Assembly: GCF_900129885.1 (NCBI RefSeq)
Contig: NZ_FQXE01000004.1
Span: 124,001-188,000 of the forward strand
Source: Pollutimonas bauzanensis
GTDB lineage: Bacteria; Pseudomonadota; Gammaproteobacteria; Burkholderiales; Burkholderiaceae_B
Length of the DNA: 64,000 bases
Direction: 5' to 3'
Shown: positions 18,071 through 27,465 of the stretch, one piece after another
How the letters are laid out: each line of letters begins with the position of its first letter
Numbering within the stretch: position 1 is the stretch's first letter
Made by a program: the position numbers and the translations under genes
Notes under the pieces: model-generated
Database searches by the model: none
What the model saw: only the letters and a program-made list of their open reading frames with translations
What the model was told of the DNA's origin: nothing

Positions 18071-18451
18071 ATGGGCAAACCTTCTTGGATCGTCAGTGAA
18101 TCGGATGTCGCCGGTTATTCCCCCGCCAATCACAGCGGCACCGTCAACCGCCGCCTCATCGGCCGCGACAATGTGGGCGCCCGGCATGTGGAGGTGCTGG
18201 TGGGCACTATCGAAAAGAACCAGGGCGCGCACCCGCATGCGCATCCGGGCATCGAGCAAGTCTGCTACTTGCTGTCGGGCTCGGCCATCGTCGAGGTCGA
18301 GGGCGAACGCGGCGAACTGCTGCCGGGCGACTGCTGCTATTTCCCTCCCGACAAAAAGCATGTCTTCACGGTGACCAGCGATGAGCCGGCGCGCCTGCTG
18401 GTCATCTACTCACCGCCATATGAAGAAAACCCCGCGCGGGTTATCCGCTAG
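18071..18451 (+). CDS. small cupin domain protein
   Basis: The protein is 126 residues from the ATG at 18071, behind an AGGAAAT ribosome site. It is a single cupin_2 beta-barrel. The first metal motif is GAHPHAHPGIEQ (His54, His56, His58, Glu62) and a second-motif His lies in PDKKHVF near residue 97. There is no signal peptide. Such proteins serve as isomerases, dioxygenases or sensors, and the specific reaction cannot be deduced. It is the first gene of an operon with a Bug receptor, CoA-transferase and acyl-CoA dehydrogenase, so a role in the same catabolic route is likely. Confidence 0.8.
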   Translation: MGKPSWIVSESDVAGYSPANHSGTVNRRLIGRDNVGARHVEVLVGTIEKNQGAHPHAHPGIEQVCYLLSGSAIVEVEGERGELLPGDCCYFPPDKKHVFTVTSDEPARLLVIYSPPYEENPARVIR

Positions 18452-18509
18452 CCCCGTCAAGCAGCACAACCAAGCCGCAACCACACAATCGCGGCACAGG
18501 AGACCTACC

Positions 18510-19520
18510 ATGACCGCAATTCCGCACCGCTTCCCGGCGCCTCGCGCGCCCGGCCTTTTTTCCGGCAAAGGTTTGCTGGGCGCATCGTTATTGGGCCTGG
18601 CGCTATGCGCCGGCAGCGCCCTGGCGGCCTATCCGGAAAAACCCATCAGCCTGGTGGTCCCTTTCCCGGCCGGGTCGGGCACCGACGCCGTGGGGCGAAT
18701 TTTTGCCGAAGAGCTCGGCAAGCAACTGGGCCAGCCCGTCATTGTCGAGAACAAGCCCGGCGCCAATGCGACGATAGCCGCCAATTTCGTGGCCAAGGCC
18801 AAACCCGATGGCTACACCCTGTTCGTCACGACCAACACTTCGCATTCGGCCGCGCCATGGCTGATGAAGAACGTGTCCTACGACCCGGTCAAGGACTTCA
18901 CCCCTATCGCCCGCGGCGGCAATCTGCCCTTCCTGCTGGTGAGCAATCCCGGCAAGCCTTATAAAACCGTCCAGGAACTGGTCAAGTACGCGAAAGCCAA
19001 TCCGGGCACCGTCACTTATGCGAGCGGCAACAGCACCGGCATAGTCGCGGGCGCCACCCTCGGGAAGGCCGCGGGGCTGGATATCCTGCATATTCCCTAC
19101 AAAGGCACGCCGCAGGCGCTGACCGACCTGGTCGGCGGCCAGGTCGATTTCATGTTCACCGACTTCACCTCCGGCATGCCCTTCGTCAAGTCGGGCCGCC
19201 TGCGCGCCATGGCGGTGTCCACCGCCAAGCGCAGCGAACTGGTGCCCGACCTGCCTTCCATGGAAGAATCGGGCGTCGCCAATTTCGACATCAATTCATG
19301 GAATGGCTATTTCGGCCCCGCCGGCATGTCGCCCGATGTGGTGAAGGTGCTCAACAACGCCATCAACAAAATCGTCAGCGACCCCGACACCAAGGCCCGC
19401 CTGGCTCAATTGGGCTTCGATGCGTTCAGCGGCACGCCCGAAGACTTCAGCAAATTCGTCCAGGACCAGTATGTCCTGTGGGGCAATTTGATCAAGGCAG
19501 CCAATATAAGCGCGCAATAA
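18510..19520 (+). CDS. Bug family tripartite tricarboxylate-type solute receptor
   Basis: The protein is 336 residues from the ATG at 18510, which follows a strong AGGAGA ribosome site. A signal peptide is present (GASLLGLALCAGSALA), and the mature protein begins AYPEKPISLVVPFPAGSGTD, the Bug/TctC signature. KPGANATIAANFVAKAKPDGYT follows. Bug proteins are periplasmic receptors for carboxylates such as tricarboxylates, nicotinate or phthalates, used with TctAB-type membrane subunits. None are encoded in this window, so it is an orphan receptor. It precedes the CoA-transferase and dehydrogenase genes that would act on its ligand. Confidence 0.92.
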   Translation: MTAIPHRFPAPRAPGLFSGKGLLGASLLGLALCAGSALAAYPEKPISLVVPFPAGSGTDAVGRIFAEELGKQLGQPVIVENKPGANATIAANFVAKAKPDGYTLFVTTNTSHSAAPWLMKNVSYDPVKDFTPIARGGNLPFLLVSNPGKPYKTVQELVKYAKANPGTVTYASGNSTGIVAGATLGKAAGLDILHIPYKGTPQALTDLVGGQVDFMFTDFTSGMPFVKSGRLRAMAVSTAKRSELVPDLPSMEESGVANFDINSWNGYFGPAGMSPDVVKVLNNAINKIVSDPDTKARLAQLGFDAFSGTPEDFSKFVQDQYVLWGNLIKAANISAQ

Positions 19521-19530
19521 TGGCCCCGGC

Positions 19531-20763
19531 GTGAAAACAACACAATCTTCCGCGGGTCCCCTGGACGGGATCCGCATACTGGACCTGAGCTCCGTCGTGA
19601 TGGGGCCTTACGCCACGCAGATACTGGGCGACCTGGGCGCCGACGTGATCAAGCTGGAGTCCCCGGCGGGCGACAATATGCGGGCGGTCGGCCCCATGCG
19701 CAATCCCGGCATGGGCGCCATGTACCTGCACCTCAACCGCAACAAGCGCTCGATCGTGCTGGACCTGAAAACGCCGCAAGGGCGGCAAGCCTGCCTTGAC
19801 CTGGCCAGGACGGTGGACGTTCTGCTGTACAACGTGCGGCCGCAGGCCATGGCGCGGCTGGGCCTGGGCTACGCGGAGGTGTCCGGCGTCAACCCGAAGC
19901 TGGTGTATGTGGGAGCTTATGGCTTCGGCAACGCCGGGCCCTATGGGGGCCGGCCAGCCTACGATGACCTGATCCAGGGGATGACGGCCATTCCGTCGCT
20001 GTATCAGCAGAATTCCGGCGACGTTCCGCGCTACGCCCCTCTGACCCTGGCGGACCGCGCCGTGGGCATGCAGGCGGCCATCGCCATACTGGCCGGCGTG
20101 ATCCAGGCGCGCGCATCGGGCCAGGGCCAGGAGATCGAAGTCCCCATGTTCGAAGCCATGGCCCAGCTGGTGCTGGGCGATCACCTGGGCGGGGCAAGCT
20201 TCAGCCCGCCCGAAGGCCCTACCGGCTACGCCCGCCTGCTGGCGCCGTATCGCCGCCCCTACGCCACGTCCAATGGCTACGTCAGCGTGCTGATCTACAA
20301 CGACAAGCATTGGTCGCGGTTTTTCCAGATGATAGGCCGGCCCGGCCTGCTCGAGGACGAGCGCTTCAGCAGCCATACCGCCCGGGCGCGGCATATCGAT
20401 GAGGCCTACTGCCTGGTGTCCGATGTGATGGCGACCAACACCAGCGAGCATTGGCTGCAGGCCTTCAGCGACGCCGACATTCCGGCCGCGCCGCTGTATG
20501 GCGTGGACGACCTGATTGCCGACCCGCACTTGCGCCAGGTCGGCATGCTCAAGGACCTGCAGCATCCATCCGAAGGGGCGATACGCTCGCCGGCCCCGGT
20601 CGGCAGCTATTCGAAAACGCCGCTGAGCATCCGGCGCCATGCGCCGCGCCTGGGCGAACATACACAAGAAGTGCTGCGCGAAGCCGGCCTGGCCGATGAA
20701 GCCATTGCAGGCTTGCTGGGGACTGGCGCGGCGGCGGCCGCAAACAAGGGGAAAAAGCCGTGA
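19531..20763 (+). CDS. CaiB/BaiF family (class III) CoA-transferase
   Basis: This 410-residue protein starts at GTG 19531, since the nearest ATG leads straight to a stop. It has the family opening LDGIRILDLSSVVMGPYATQILGDLGADVIKLE. The catalytic Asp is visible as Asp145 in GGRPAYDDLIQG. It transfers CoA from a donor such as succinyl-CoA to a carboxylic acid. It overlaps the acyl-CoA dehydrogenase gene by 4 bases (GTGA), implying translational coupling and a two-step route of activation then desaturation of the acid imported by the Bug system. Confidence 0.9.
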   Translation: MKTTQSSAGPLDGIRILDLSSVVMGPYATQILGDLGADVIKLESPAGDNMRAVGPMRNPGMGAMYLHLNRNKRSIVLDLKTPQGRQACLDLARTVDVLLYNVRPQAMARLGLGYAEVSGVNPKLVYVGAYGFGNAGPYGGRPAYDDLIQGMTAIPSLYQQNSGDVPRYAPLTLADRAVGMQAAIAILAGVIQARASGQGQEIEVPMFEAMAQLVLGDHLGGASFSPPEGPTGYARLLAPYRRPYATSNGYVSVLIYNDKHWSRFFQMIGRPGLLEDERFSSHTARARHIDEAYCLVSDVMATNTSEHWLQAFSDADIPAAPLYGVDDLIADPHLRQVGMLKDLQHPSEGAIRSPAPVGSYSKTPLSIRRHAPRLGEHTQEVLREAGLADEAIAGLLGTGAAAAANKGKKP

Positions 20764-21926
20764 GTTTCGTATTGACAGATGAACGCAAGGCCCTGGTCGC
20801 GGGGGTCGAAGCCCTGTGCAGCCGCTACAGCGACGACTACTGGCTGGCGCGCGACCGGGATGGCCAATATCCCCATGAGTTCCACCGCGACCTCGCGCAA
20901 GCCGGCTGGCTGGGCATTGCCATGCCCGAAGCGTATGGCGGTTCCGGGCTGGGCATGACGGAGGCCGCCCTGATGATGCACACGATATCGCGCTCGGGGG
21001 CGGGGTTTTCGGGAGCGTCGGCCGTGCACATGAACATTTTCGGCCTGAATCCCGTGGTCGTGTTCGGCACGCCCGAACAGCGCGCCAGGGCGCTGCCACC
21101 CTTGATCAGCGGCGAGCAGAAGGCCTGTTTCGCCGTCACCGAGCCCGATGCCGGCCTGGACACCACCAAGCTCGCTACGCGGGCGGTGCGCGACGGCGAC
21201 GGCTATGTGGCGCACGGGCGCAAGATCTGGATATCGACGGCGCAGGTGGCCGACAAAATGCTGCTGCTGGCCCGCACGACGCCATTGTCGGAAGTAAAGA
21301 AGCCGACGCAGGGCTTGTCCTTGTTTTACACCGACCTGGACAAGGGCAAGATAGAGGTCCGGGAAATCGAAAAGATGGGCCGCAAGGCGGTCGATTCCAA
21401 TATGCTGTTCATCGACGGCCTGCGCATCCCCGCGGCCGACCGTATCGGTGAGGAAGGCAAGGGCTTCGAATATATTCTGCATGGCCTGAATCCGGAACGC
21501 ATCCTGATCGCCGCGGAAGCGGTGGGCCTTGGCCGGGCGGCCCTGGCGCGGGCGGTGGATTACGCGAATGAGCGGGTCGTCTTTGGCCGGCCTATCGGGC
21601 AGAACCAAGGCGTGCAGCATCCTTTGGCCCAAGCGTGGATGCAGCTGGAAGCGGCCGATCTGATGGTGCAGAAGGCGGCATGGCTGTATGACGCGGGCCT
21701 GCCTTGCGGCGAGTATGCGAATTCGGCCAAGTATCTGGCGGCGGAGGCGGCCTTCAATGCGTGCCAGACGGCTGTGCTGACGCTGGGGGGGATGGGGTAT
21801 GCGAAGGAATACCATGTAGAGCGGTATTTGCGCGAAAGCTTCATTCCGCGCATTGCGCCGGTGAGTCCGCAGTTGATCATGTGCTTCATCGCGGAAAAGG
21901 TCCTGGGGCTGCCGAAGTCATATTAG
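20760..21926 (+). CDS. acyl-CoA dehydrogenase
   Basis: This 388-residue flavoprotein starts at GTG 20760, overlapping the preceding gene. CFAVTEPDAGLDTTK is the FAD/substrate-binding signature. The C-terminal motif GGMGYAKEYHVERYLRE carries the catalytic Glu. It oxidises an acyl-CoA to the 2-enoyl-CoA, passing electrons to ETF. Together with the CoA-transferase it forms the start of a beta-oxidation-like route. No hydratase is linked here; enzymes elsewhere, for example at 33168 or 35417, would be needed. Confidence 0.92.
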   Translation: MSFVLTDERKALVAGVEALCSRYSDDYWLARDRDGQYPHEFHRDLAQAGWLGIAMPEAYGGSGLGMTEAALMMHTISRSGAGFSGASAVHMNIFGLNPVVVFGTPEQRARALPPLISGEQKACFAVTEPDAGLDTTKLATRAVRDGDGYVAHGRKIWISTAQVADKMLLLARTTPLSEVKKPTQGLSLFYTDLDKGKIEVREIEKMGRKAVDSNMLFIDGLRIPAADRIGEEGKGFEYILHGLNPERILIAAEAVGLGRAALARAVDYANERVVFGRPIGQNQGVQHPLAQAWMQLEAADLMVQKAAWLYDAGLPCGEYANSAKYLAAEAAFNACQTAVLTLGGMGYAKEYHVERYLRESFIPRIAPVSPQLIMCFIAEKVLGLPKSY

Positions 21927-21953
21927 AAAAGAACATCCGCGTCAGCACAACGG

Positions 21954-22718
21954 TCAAATATTCTGTTCCATGAACCGGCATGCCACGCGCAGCTTCTTGG
22001 CATGGTCTTCCACATGGCTTTCGATGCGGTACAAAGGCCCCGCTACGGAAATCGCATAATCATTGCCCGACACCTTCAAAGGCCAGGCAATGGCGCCCAC
22101 ATCCTCCATGATGGACTCGCCCAGATTCGCGAACCAGCCGCGCTCCAGCGACGCCTGGATGTCCGCCTCGATGGCTTCCGGCGTGACCAGCGTGCGCTTG
22201 TTATAGGCCTGCAGCTTGAGCCCGGACAGCAGCGCCCGGCGCTCCTCGCCCCCCAGCGTGGACAGCAGCGCCTTGCCCAGCGAATTGGCGTGTATGTCCC
22301 TTTGCGAACCCGCCACCGCCACATAACTGATCGGATGCGGAGACGCCAGCACATCCAGGTACACCACCCGTTTGCTCATCAAGTCCAGCTTGGCGAACAC
22401 CACAGTTTCGCAAGTCGTGTCGCGCAGCTCTTCCAGGCTGGGCAACACCTTCCCCAAGATGGGGTCCGCCTTGGAAATGCGCTGCGCCATGGCCAGCAGC
22501 CGCCCGGTCGGATAGTAGCCCTGCCGGCGCCCCGCTTCGTACAGATACCCCAGGCTGGCCAAAGTGCGCAACAGGGCCAGGCAGCTGGAAACCGGCGCAT
22601 CCAGGTGCCTGGCCAGCTCCGACAGCGACAGCGGCTTGGTTTCGCGCGCGAAAACCTCGATGATTTCGATCACCCGCAAGGCAGTCTTGACGTTGGTATC
22701 AGCTTTTTTTTCGATCAT
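21954..22718 (-). CDS. IclR family transcriptional regulator
   Basis: The protein is 254 residues from the ATG at 22718; an extended frame to 22784 lacks a better start context. The winged helix lies near residues 5-65 (LSLSELARHLDAPVSSCLALLRTLASLGYL), followed by the IclR effector-binding domain. It is convergent with the acyl-CoA dehydrogenase gene and 96 bases downstream of a VOC gene on the same strand. It probably controls one of these neighbouring units and responds to a small aromatic or carboxylic acid. The target is not determinable here. Confidence 0.88.
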   Translation of the reverse strand: MIEKKADTNVKTALRVIEIIEVFARETKPLSLSELARHLDAPVSSCLALLRTLASLGYLYEAGRRQGYYPTGRLLAMAQRISKADPILGKVLPSLEELRDTTCETVVFAKLDLMSKRVVYLDVLASPHPISYVAVAGSQRDIHANSLGKALLSTLGGEERRALLSGLKLQAYNKRTLVTPEAIEADIQASLERGWFANLGESIMEDVGAIAWPLKVSGNDYAISVAGPLYRIESHVEDHAKKLRVACRFMEQNI

Positions 22719-22814
22719 GGTCCGTATCGCGGGCGTCAGGTAGGTAATGTGCCTGAGTATACCGAGCGGAGTTCCGGTCCACATTCCGGGGGTGTAGAGA
22801 TATGCCGAATGGCC

Positions 22815-23246
22815 CTAATAGATCGGCCAGTTGCCCGGGGTCATGAACTCGAGAAGATGCCCATCCGGGTCGCGGAAATAAACGCTTTCGCCGCCGCCCG
22901 CCCACCGCACGCGGCCTTCGATAAGCACCCCCTTTCCGCTCAACCGCGCCTCCCAGGCGGCGAGCTGGTCCGCGTCAATGGCGAAACACATATGCAGCGG
23001 GCCGCTGCCATCGTGGGGCGGTATCTCGCCCGCGGGGGAGCCCGGCCCCCCTGGAAATACTTGAGTCTTCATCGATGCGCCGCGCTTGAACAGCAGCAGG
23101 ACGCTTTGACCGCCCACGTCATAGGCGAATAAGGTTTTTGTATTCAGCATCGGCTTTAGCGCCAATATATCGGCGTAGAAGCGCCCTGCGCGATCGAGAT
23201 CATCGACGTAAAGAGCGGTCTCGATGATGCGGTTCAATTTGAGCAT
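22815..23246 (-). CDS. VOC (glyoxalase/dioxygenase fold) protein
   Basis: This 143-residue protein has two VOC beta-alpha-beta-beta-beta modules. Candidate metal ligands are a Glu in IIETALYVDDL, a His in GPLHMCFAID and a Glu in DGHLLEFM. The spacing resembles fosfomycin-resistance and dioxygenase-type VOC enzymes. No partner enzyme identifies its reaction. It is divergent from the LysR gene at 23564 across a 317-base region and may share its control, or may be read through into iclR. Confidence 0.82.
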   Translation of the reverse strand: MLKLNRIIETALYVDDLDRAGRFYADILALKPMLNTKTLFAYDVGGQSVLLLFKRGASMKTQVFPGGPGSPAGEIPPHDGSGPLHMCFAIDADQLAAWEARLSGKGVLIEGRVRWAGGGESVYFRDPDGHLLEFMTPGNWPIY

Positions 23247-23563
23247 GCGTCATACCTCCTTGACGGCCCGGCGCGGCGTGTTCGGCCCGGTGGTCTACAC
23301 GCCCGACCAAGGCCGGATAAGCATGATGGACCATAGTATCTTAAAAGAATCTTTTCCTCATAGCCCCCTATCCCTTTGGCGACACCGCAGACCAGCAGAC
23401 GAAGAAATCCCCGCCATGGATATCGAGCTTGCGGATGCCCGCTCAATCGCATGGATGAAAGACGCGCCGGGTATAATCGGCCGGTAGCGCAGGGCGCCCG
23501 CGCCTCTTTTGCACGATGTCCTTGCGCGAGCCGGCGCAGCACGCTTTCATGGAGAGAAGGAGC
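23247..23563. promoter_or_regulatory. divergent regulatory region between VOC and LysR genes
   Basis: This 317-base gap holds no credible gene. It contains a perfect TATAAT at 23472-23477 on the plus strand, about 87 bases before the LysR ATG, but without a good -35. It also contains a 13-base dyad AAAAGA-A-TCTTTT at 23343-23355 near the VOC side. A LysR autoregulatory site is expected in such a position. Promoter assignment is tentative. Confidence 0.4.
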
Positions 23564-24487
23564 ATGGCTTTGCGACGGTATCGCTATTTCGTCACTATCG
23601 TCGATGCGGGCAGCATCACCCGCGCCGCGGAACAGCTGCATATCGCCCAGCCCGCTTTGAGCCAGCAGCTGCATCTGCTGGAAGATGATTTGGGGGTCAA
23701 GCTCCTTGAACGCACGCCGCGAGGCATCGTCCCCACCGAGGCGGGCGCACGATTCTACGAACGTTCACAGATGCTGCTGCGGCTGGAAAACTCGATGCGG
23801 CAGGAACTGCGCGAACTGGACAAGCATCCCTCCGGATATGTATCCATCGGCATCCCGTCCAGCACCGCGATCATGCTGGCCGTGCCGATACTCGAAGCAG
23901 TGCGCGCCACCTACCCGGATATCAATCTGTATATCATGACCGGCGTCAGCGGCCGTCTGGAGCCGCTGCTGCACAGCGGCCAACTGGACATGGCCATCCT
24001 GTTCCAGACCGGCCAGGCGGGCCTGGGCGTTCAGTGGATTTTCGACGAAGCGCTGTACCTGATGGCGCCGCCCTCCTTGCAGGTCGACGATCCATTCCCG
24101 ATCGAGGACGTCAGCCGCTACCCGATGATCCTCCCCAGCGCCTTCCTCGGTTTGCGCACCCTGCTCGATGGGGCGTTTGCGCGTCACGGCGTCAAAGCCA
24201 ACGTCATCTCCGAAATCGACGGATCCATCCCCACCATAAATACCTTGGTCAGCCGGGGGGTCGGCTGCAGCATCCTCCCTTGGGCGACGTTCTCGCTCGA
24301 GGCCGGCCGCGGCGAGGTCAAGGGCTACCGCATCGAGCCCGAAATATGGCGGCCGGTCGCGCTGTGCCGGCCAAAAGTCCCGCCGCTGTCGCGCCCGGCC
24401 AAAGCGGTATACGAACTGCTGCGGAAAGTCATCGCCGCAGAGTTGAAGCAGCCCTCCGCCGCCGGCTCGGTCCGCATGAGGACATAA
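23564..24487 (+). CDS. LysR family transcriptional regulator
   Basis: The protein is 307 residues from the ATG at 23564, which has a GAAGGAG ribosome site; an upstream in-frame ATG at 23516 lacks one. The helix-turn-helix (ITRAAEQLHIAQPALSQQLHLLEDDLG) belongs to the CbbR/Nac-like subgroup. The C-terminal effector domain is complete. It lies 98 bases upstream of, and in the same direction as, an ABC importer/CoA-transferase/lyase operon, which it very likely activates. Confidence 0.9.
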   Translation: MALRRYRYFVTIVDAGSITRAAEQLHIAQPALSQQLHLLEDDLGVKLLERTPRGIVPTEAGARFYERSQMLLRLENSMRQELRELDKHPSGYVSIGIPSSTAIMLAVPILEAVRATYPDINLYIMTGVSGRLEPLLHSGQLDMAILFQTGQAGLGVQWIFDEALYLMAPPSLQVDDPFPIEDVSRYPMILPSAFLGLRTLLDGAFARHGVKANVISEIDGSIPTINTLVSRGVGCSILPWATFSLEAGRGEVKGYRIEPEIWRPVALCRPKVPPLSRPAKAVYELLRKVIAAELKQPSAAGSVRMRT

Positions 24488-24585
24488 GCTCAACCTTTGG
24501 CCACATAGGAATTCCGTATGCTTCGCCGCGAAACTTGACGTCTATACTAAAACTCCTTTGAAAAAATTATAACGAAGGAGACAAT

Positions 24586-25692
24586 ATGAAAACGACGATC
24601 GCCCGTGGAATACTTGCCATTGCCAGCAGCCTGACGCTTGTTTACGCAACTTCCGCCGCCGCGCAGACCCTGCCGGATTATTACCCGGCCTCCTACAGCA
24701 AGATCATTGACGACTCCAAGAAGGAAAGCGGCCTGCTGGTCTATTCCGTCATGGCCTCCTTCAACTGGAAGCCCGTGCTCGAAAGCTTCGCCAAGAAATA
24801 CCCCTGGATCAAAGTAGAGACTTTGGATCTCAACAACGAGCTATGGGACAGGTACTACACCGAAAAGGCAAGCGGATCGCGCACGGCCGACTTCATCGCC
24901 GCGTTCGGCATTCCCCGCTGGCTGCAAGCGTCCGAACGCGGCGAGCTGCTTGCATACGATTCGCCGGAAAAAGGCCACTTGCCCGCCTGGTCGAACCCGA
25001 TCCCGGGCGCATATACGCTGTCAGCCGACCCAGCGCTGATAGTGTGGAACAAGCACTTGATCCCCAAGGGGGAAGTCCCAGACACGGCGGAAAAAATCGC
25101 CAAGCTGGCCGACGAGCAGAAGAATCTGGCAGGAAAGTTCGTCACCTACGATGCGGGGGCTGGCGCCGAAACTGCCATATGGAACTGGGTCTGGACGCAG
25201 GGCCATGGTGACAAGATATGGGATACATACGCCAAGCTTGGCCCGGTCTCCAAGGCCGAGCGCGCAGGCGGCGTCATGCTCGAAAAACTCACCATCGGCG
25301 AATACGCGCTGGCCTATCTCATCAGCGGCATCACCGTGTTTCCCAAGCTCGACGGGCCGGCCCAGCGCAACACCATCGGCTGGTCTTTCTTCAAGGACAA
25401 GCAGCCCATCTACCCTCGGCTGATGGCGGTCACCAAGGGCGGCCGAAGCCCCCAATCGGCACGGCTGCTGCTTGATCATGTGCTGTCCTACGAGGGCCAA
25501 GTCGGCTTTGGGCGCGGCGGCCTGACGCCGGTTCGCGACCTCAAGCCCGAAGACATCACCTACTGGACATATCACACCATTGTCGAGAAAGTCGGCGGCG
25601 AAGATCATATCCAGATGATGACCTACGATCCCGACCAACTGCCCCTCCTCGATGCGTTCATCCCGCGCTGGCGCAAGGCATTCAACCGCTGA
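24586..25692 (+). CDS. periplasmic binding protein, iron/thiamine/polyamine-type (SBP family 1)
   Basis: This 368-residue protein has a signal peptide ending in ATSAAAQ and the KIIDDSKKESGLLVYSVM opening that is common to AfuA/FbpA-like receptors. The ribosome site AAGGAG is 6 bases upstream. FbpA-like sequences are often annotated as iron binding, but many bind organic phosphates, polyamines or carboxylates. The downstream CoA-transferase and aldolase-type lyase make an organic acid more likely than ferric iron (inference). Confidence 0.85.
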   Translation: MKTTIARGILAIASSLTLVYATSAAAQTLPDYYPASYSKIIDDSKKESGLLVYSVMASFNWKPVLESFAKKYPWIKVETLDLNNELWDRYYTEKASGSRTADFIAAFGIPRWLQASERGELLAYDSPEKGHLPAWSNPIPGAYTLSADPALIVWNKHLIPKGEVPDTAEKIAKLADEQKNLAGKFVTYDAGAGAETAIWNWVWTQGHGDKIWDTYAKLGPVSKAERAGGVMLEKLTIGEYALAYLISGITVFPKLDGPAQRNTIGWSFFKDKQPIYPRLMAVTKGGRSPQSARLLLDHVLSYEGQVGFGRGGLTPVRDLKPEDITYWTYHTIVEKVGGEDHIQMMTYDPDQLPLLDAFIPRWRKAFNR

Positions 25693-25743
25693 TTCCTCCC
25701 CCAAGCGCAGCAGCGCACTCATTGACACCGAGGGATCAAAGAT

Positions 25744-27465
25744 ATGAAGCCAGATCAAGGAACCCGCCCCACGCACGGCCGTGGGGCGGGTGTAGGGGAA
25801 CGCACGCTGCAGACCTGTGTGCTGCTGGTAGTGCTGGTGCTGGTGGCAGCGCCCATCGCTCCGGTCGTCATGCAGTCGTTTTCAAATACGCCGCTGTACG
25901 ACGGCATGAGCGAATTGAGCCTCGGCGGCTACTGGCGCGCCTTATCCAGCAGCGCTTTCCAGAGCGCCATGGTCAACACTGCAATATTCGCAACGTTGGC
26001 CACGCTGATCGCCCAGGTTGTCGGGGTGCTGGCCACAATCCTGGTGGCGCGCACCAACCTGCCCGGCGCGCGGGGCATCATGAACCTGATGCTCTGGCCC
26101 ATCTATGTCAGCCATCTGGTCCTCGCATTCGGCTGGATCGTTGCCTATGGACCCTCGGGCTTCGTCACGCTGCAGGTCGAGCAGATCATCGGCTGGAAAC
26201 CATGGAACCTTTATTCCTTGGCAGGCCTGTCGATCGCGGCCGGCCTGTCGCTCGCGCCCCTTACATTTCTCTACAGCATCGGCGCAGCGCGCACCATCGA
26301 CCCGGCTCTGGAAGATGCAGCGCGGCTAAGCGGAGCGGGGCCGATCAAGACTCTGGCCGCCATTACATTGCCACTGCTGCGACCGGCCATCGTCACGACA
26401 ACCATCCTCAACTTCGTGCTGGCGCTCGAACTATTCGTCATGCCGCTGCTGCTGGCGGTGCCCAGCGGCATGCACTTTCTCACGACATTCATCTACGCCG
26501 AGGGATTTGAAGCCTCCACGCCAGACCATGCCCTGGTCAGCGCCGTGGCGGTCATGCTGATAGGCGTAGTCACGGTGCTGGTGCTATTGCAGATGCATCT
26601 GGTAGGCGACGGCAAGCGCTTTGTCACAGTCGGCGGCAAAGCCGGCCGCGCGCGCCTGCTCGACTTGGGCTGGTGGCGCTGGCCATGCTGCATAGCTCTG
26701 CTGGCCTACCTGTTCGCCACCGTGCTGCTGGTAATGGGCGGTCTGGTGGTCCGGTCGTTCGCTTCTGTGCTGTCGCCCTTCGTTCCCCTGGCCGACGTCC
26801 TGACGCTGGACAATTACCAGACTGTCTTCTCGTTTCCCGCGTATGTCAGATCTATCTGGAACACCCTGGGCGTGGCCGTCCTGGGTGCATTGGTGGGCAC
26901 CGTCCTGGTGACCGCCTGCGCCTTCGTCGCCCTACGCTCCGATTACAAGCTGCGCCGCCCACTGGAATTCATCGCGCTCTATCCGCGTGCGATCCCTGGC
27001 CTGCTGGTGGGCATGGGCGTATTGTGGGCCACAGCCTGGCTGCCGGGAATGGCCTGGATGCAGAACACCATCGCCATTCTTATCTTTGCCTTCGTCATGC
27101 GCCATCTGCCCACCGGATACGGTGCGATCCAGCCCGCGTTGCTGCAGATCAGCGGCGACCATGACCGCAGCGCCCGCAGTGTCGGCGCCAGTTGGCTGCA
27201 AACCTGCCTGCTCGTGTTGGCGCCGCAGCTGCGCCCGGCCTTGTTCGCGTGCTATGCCATTCTTTTCATCCATTTCATCAAGGAATATGCCGTGGCCGTA
27301 TTCTTGTTCGGCCCCGGCAGCGAGGTGATGGGCACCACGATGCTGTCCTTCTGGGTACAGGGCGAAAACGGCTCGGTCGCGGCGCTTGCCGTCATCCAGA
27401 TGGCGATCATTGCGGTCTTCATGGTGATTTTCCGCTACCTTATAGGAGTCAGGAACTATGGCTGA
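25744..27465 (+). CDS. ABC transporter permease, fused two-domain (FbpB/AfuB type)
   Basis: The 573-residue protein contains two BPD_transp_1 domains, about residues 20-280 and 305-570, and roughly twelve membrane helices. Each half has an EAA-type loop; the first reads PALEDAARLSGAGPIKTLAAITLP. The fused double permease is typical of the ferric/2-aminoethylphosphonate family, where one chain forms the whole channel. The gene overlaps the ATPase gene by 8 bases. Confidence 0.9.
   Translation: MKPDQGTRPTHGRGAGVGERTLQTCVLLVVLVLVAAPIAPVVMQSFSNTPLYDGMSELSLGGYWRALSSSAFQSAMVNTAIFATLATLIAQVVGVLATILVARTNLPGARGIMNLMLWPIYVSHLVLAFGWIVAYGPSGFVTLQVEQIIGWKPWNLYSLAGLSIAAGLSLAPLTFLYSIGAARTIDPALEDAARLSGAGPIKTLAAITLPLLRPAIVTTTILNFVLALELFVMPLLLAVPSGMHFLTTFIYAEGFEASTPDHALVSAVAVMLIGVVTVLVLLQMHLVGDGKRFVTVGGKAGRARLLDLGWWRWPCCIALLAYLFATVLLVMGGLVVRSFASVLSPFVPLADVLTLDNYQTVFSFPAYVRSIWNTLGVAVLGALVGTVLVTACAFVALRSDYKLRRPLEFIALYPRAIPGLLVGMGVLWATAWLPGMAWMQNTIAILIFAFVMRHLPTGYGAIQPALLQISGDHDRSARSVGASWLQTCLLVLAPQLRPALFACYAILFIHFIKEYAVAVFLFGPGSEVMGTTMLSFWVQGENGSVAALAVIQMAIIAVFMVIFRYLIGVRNYG

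Noticed and set aside
19531-21926. Carnitine (cai) operon
   Set aside because: CaiB/BaiF and acyl-CoA dehydrogenase genes occur together, but there is no CaiT, CaiC or CaiD neighbour and the importer is a Bug receptor.
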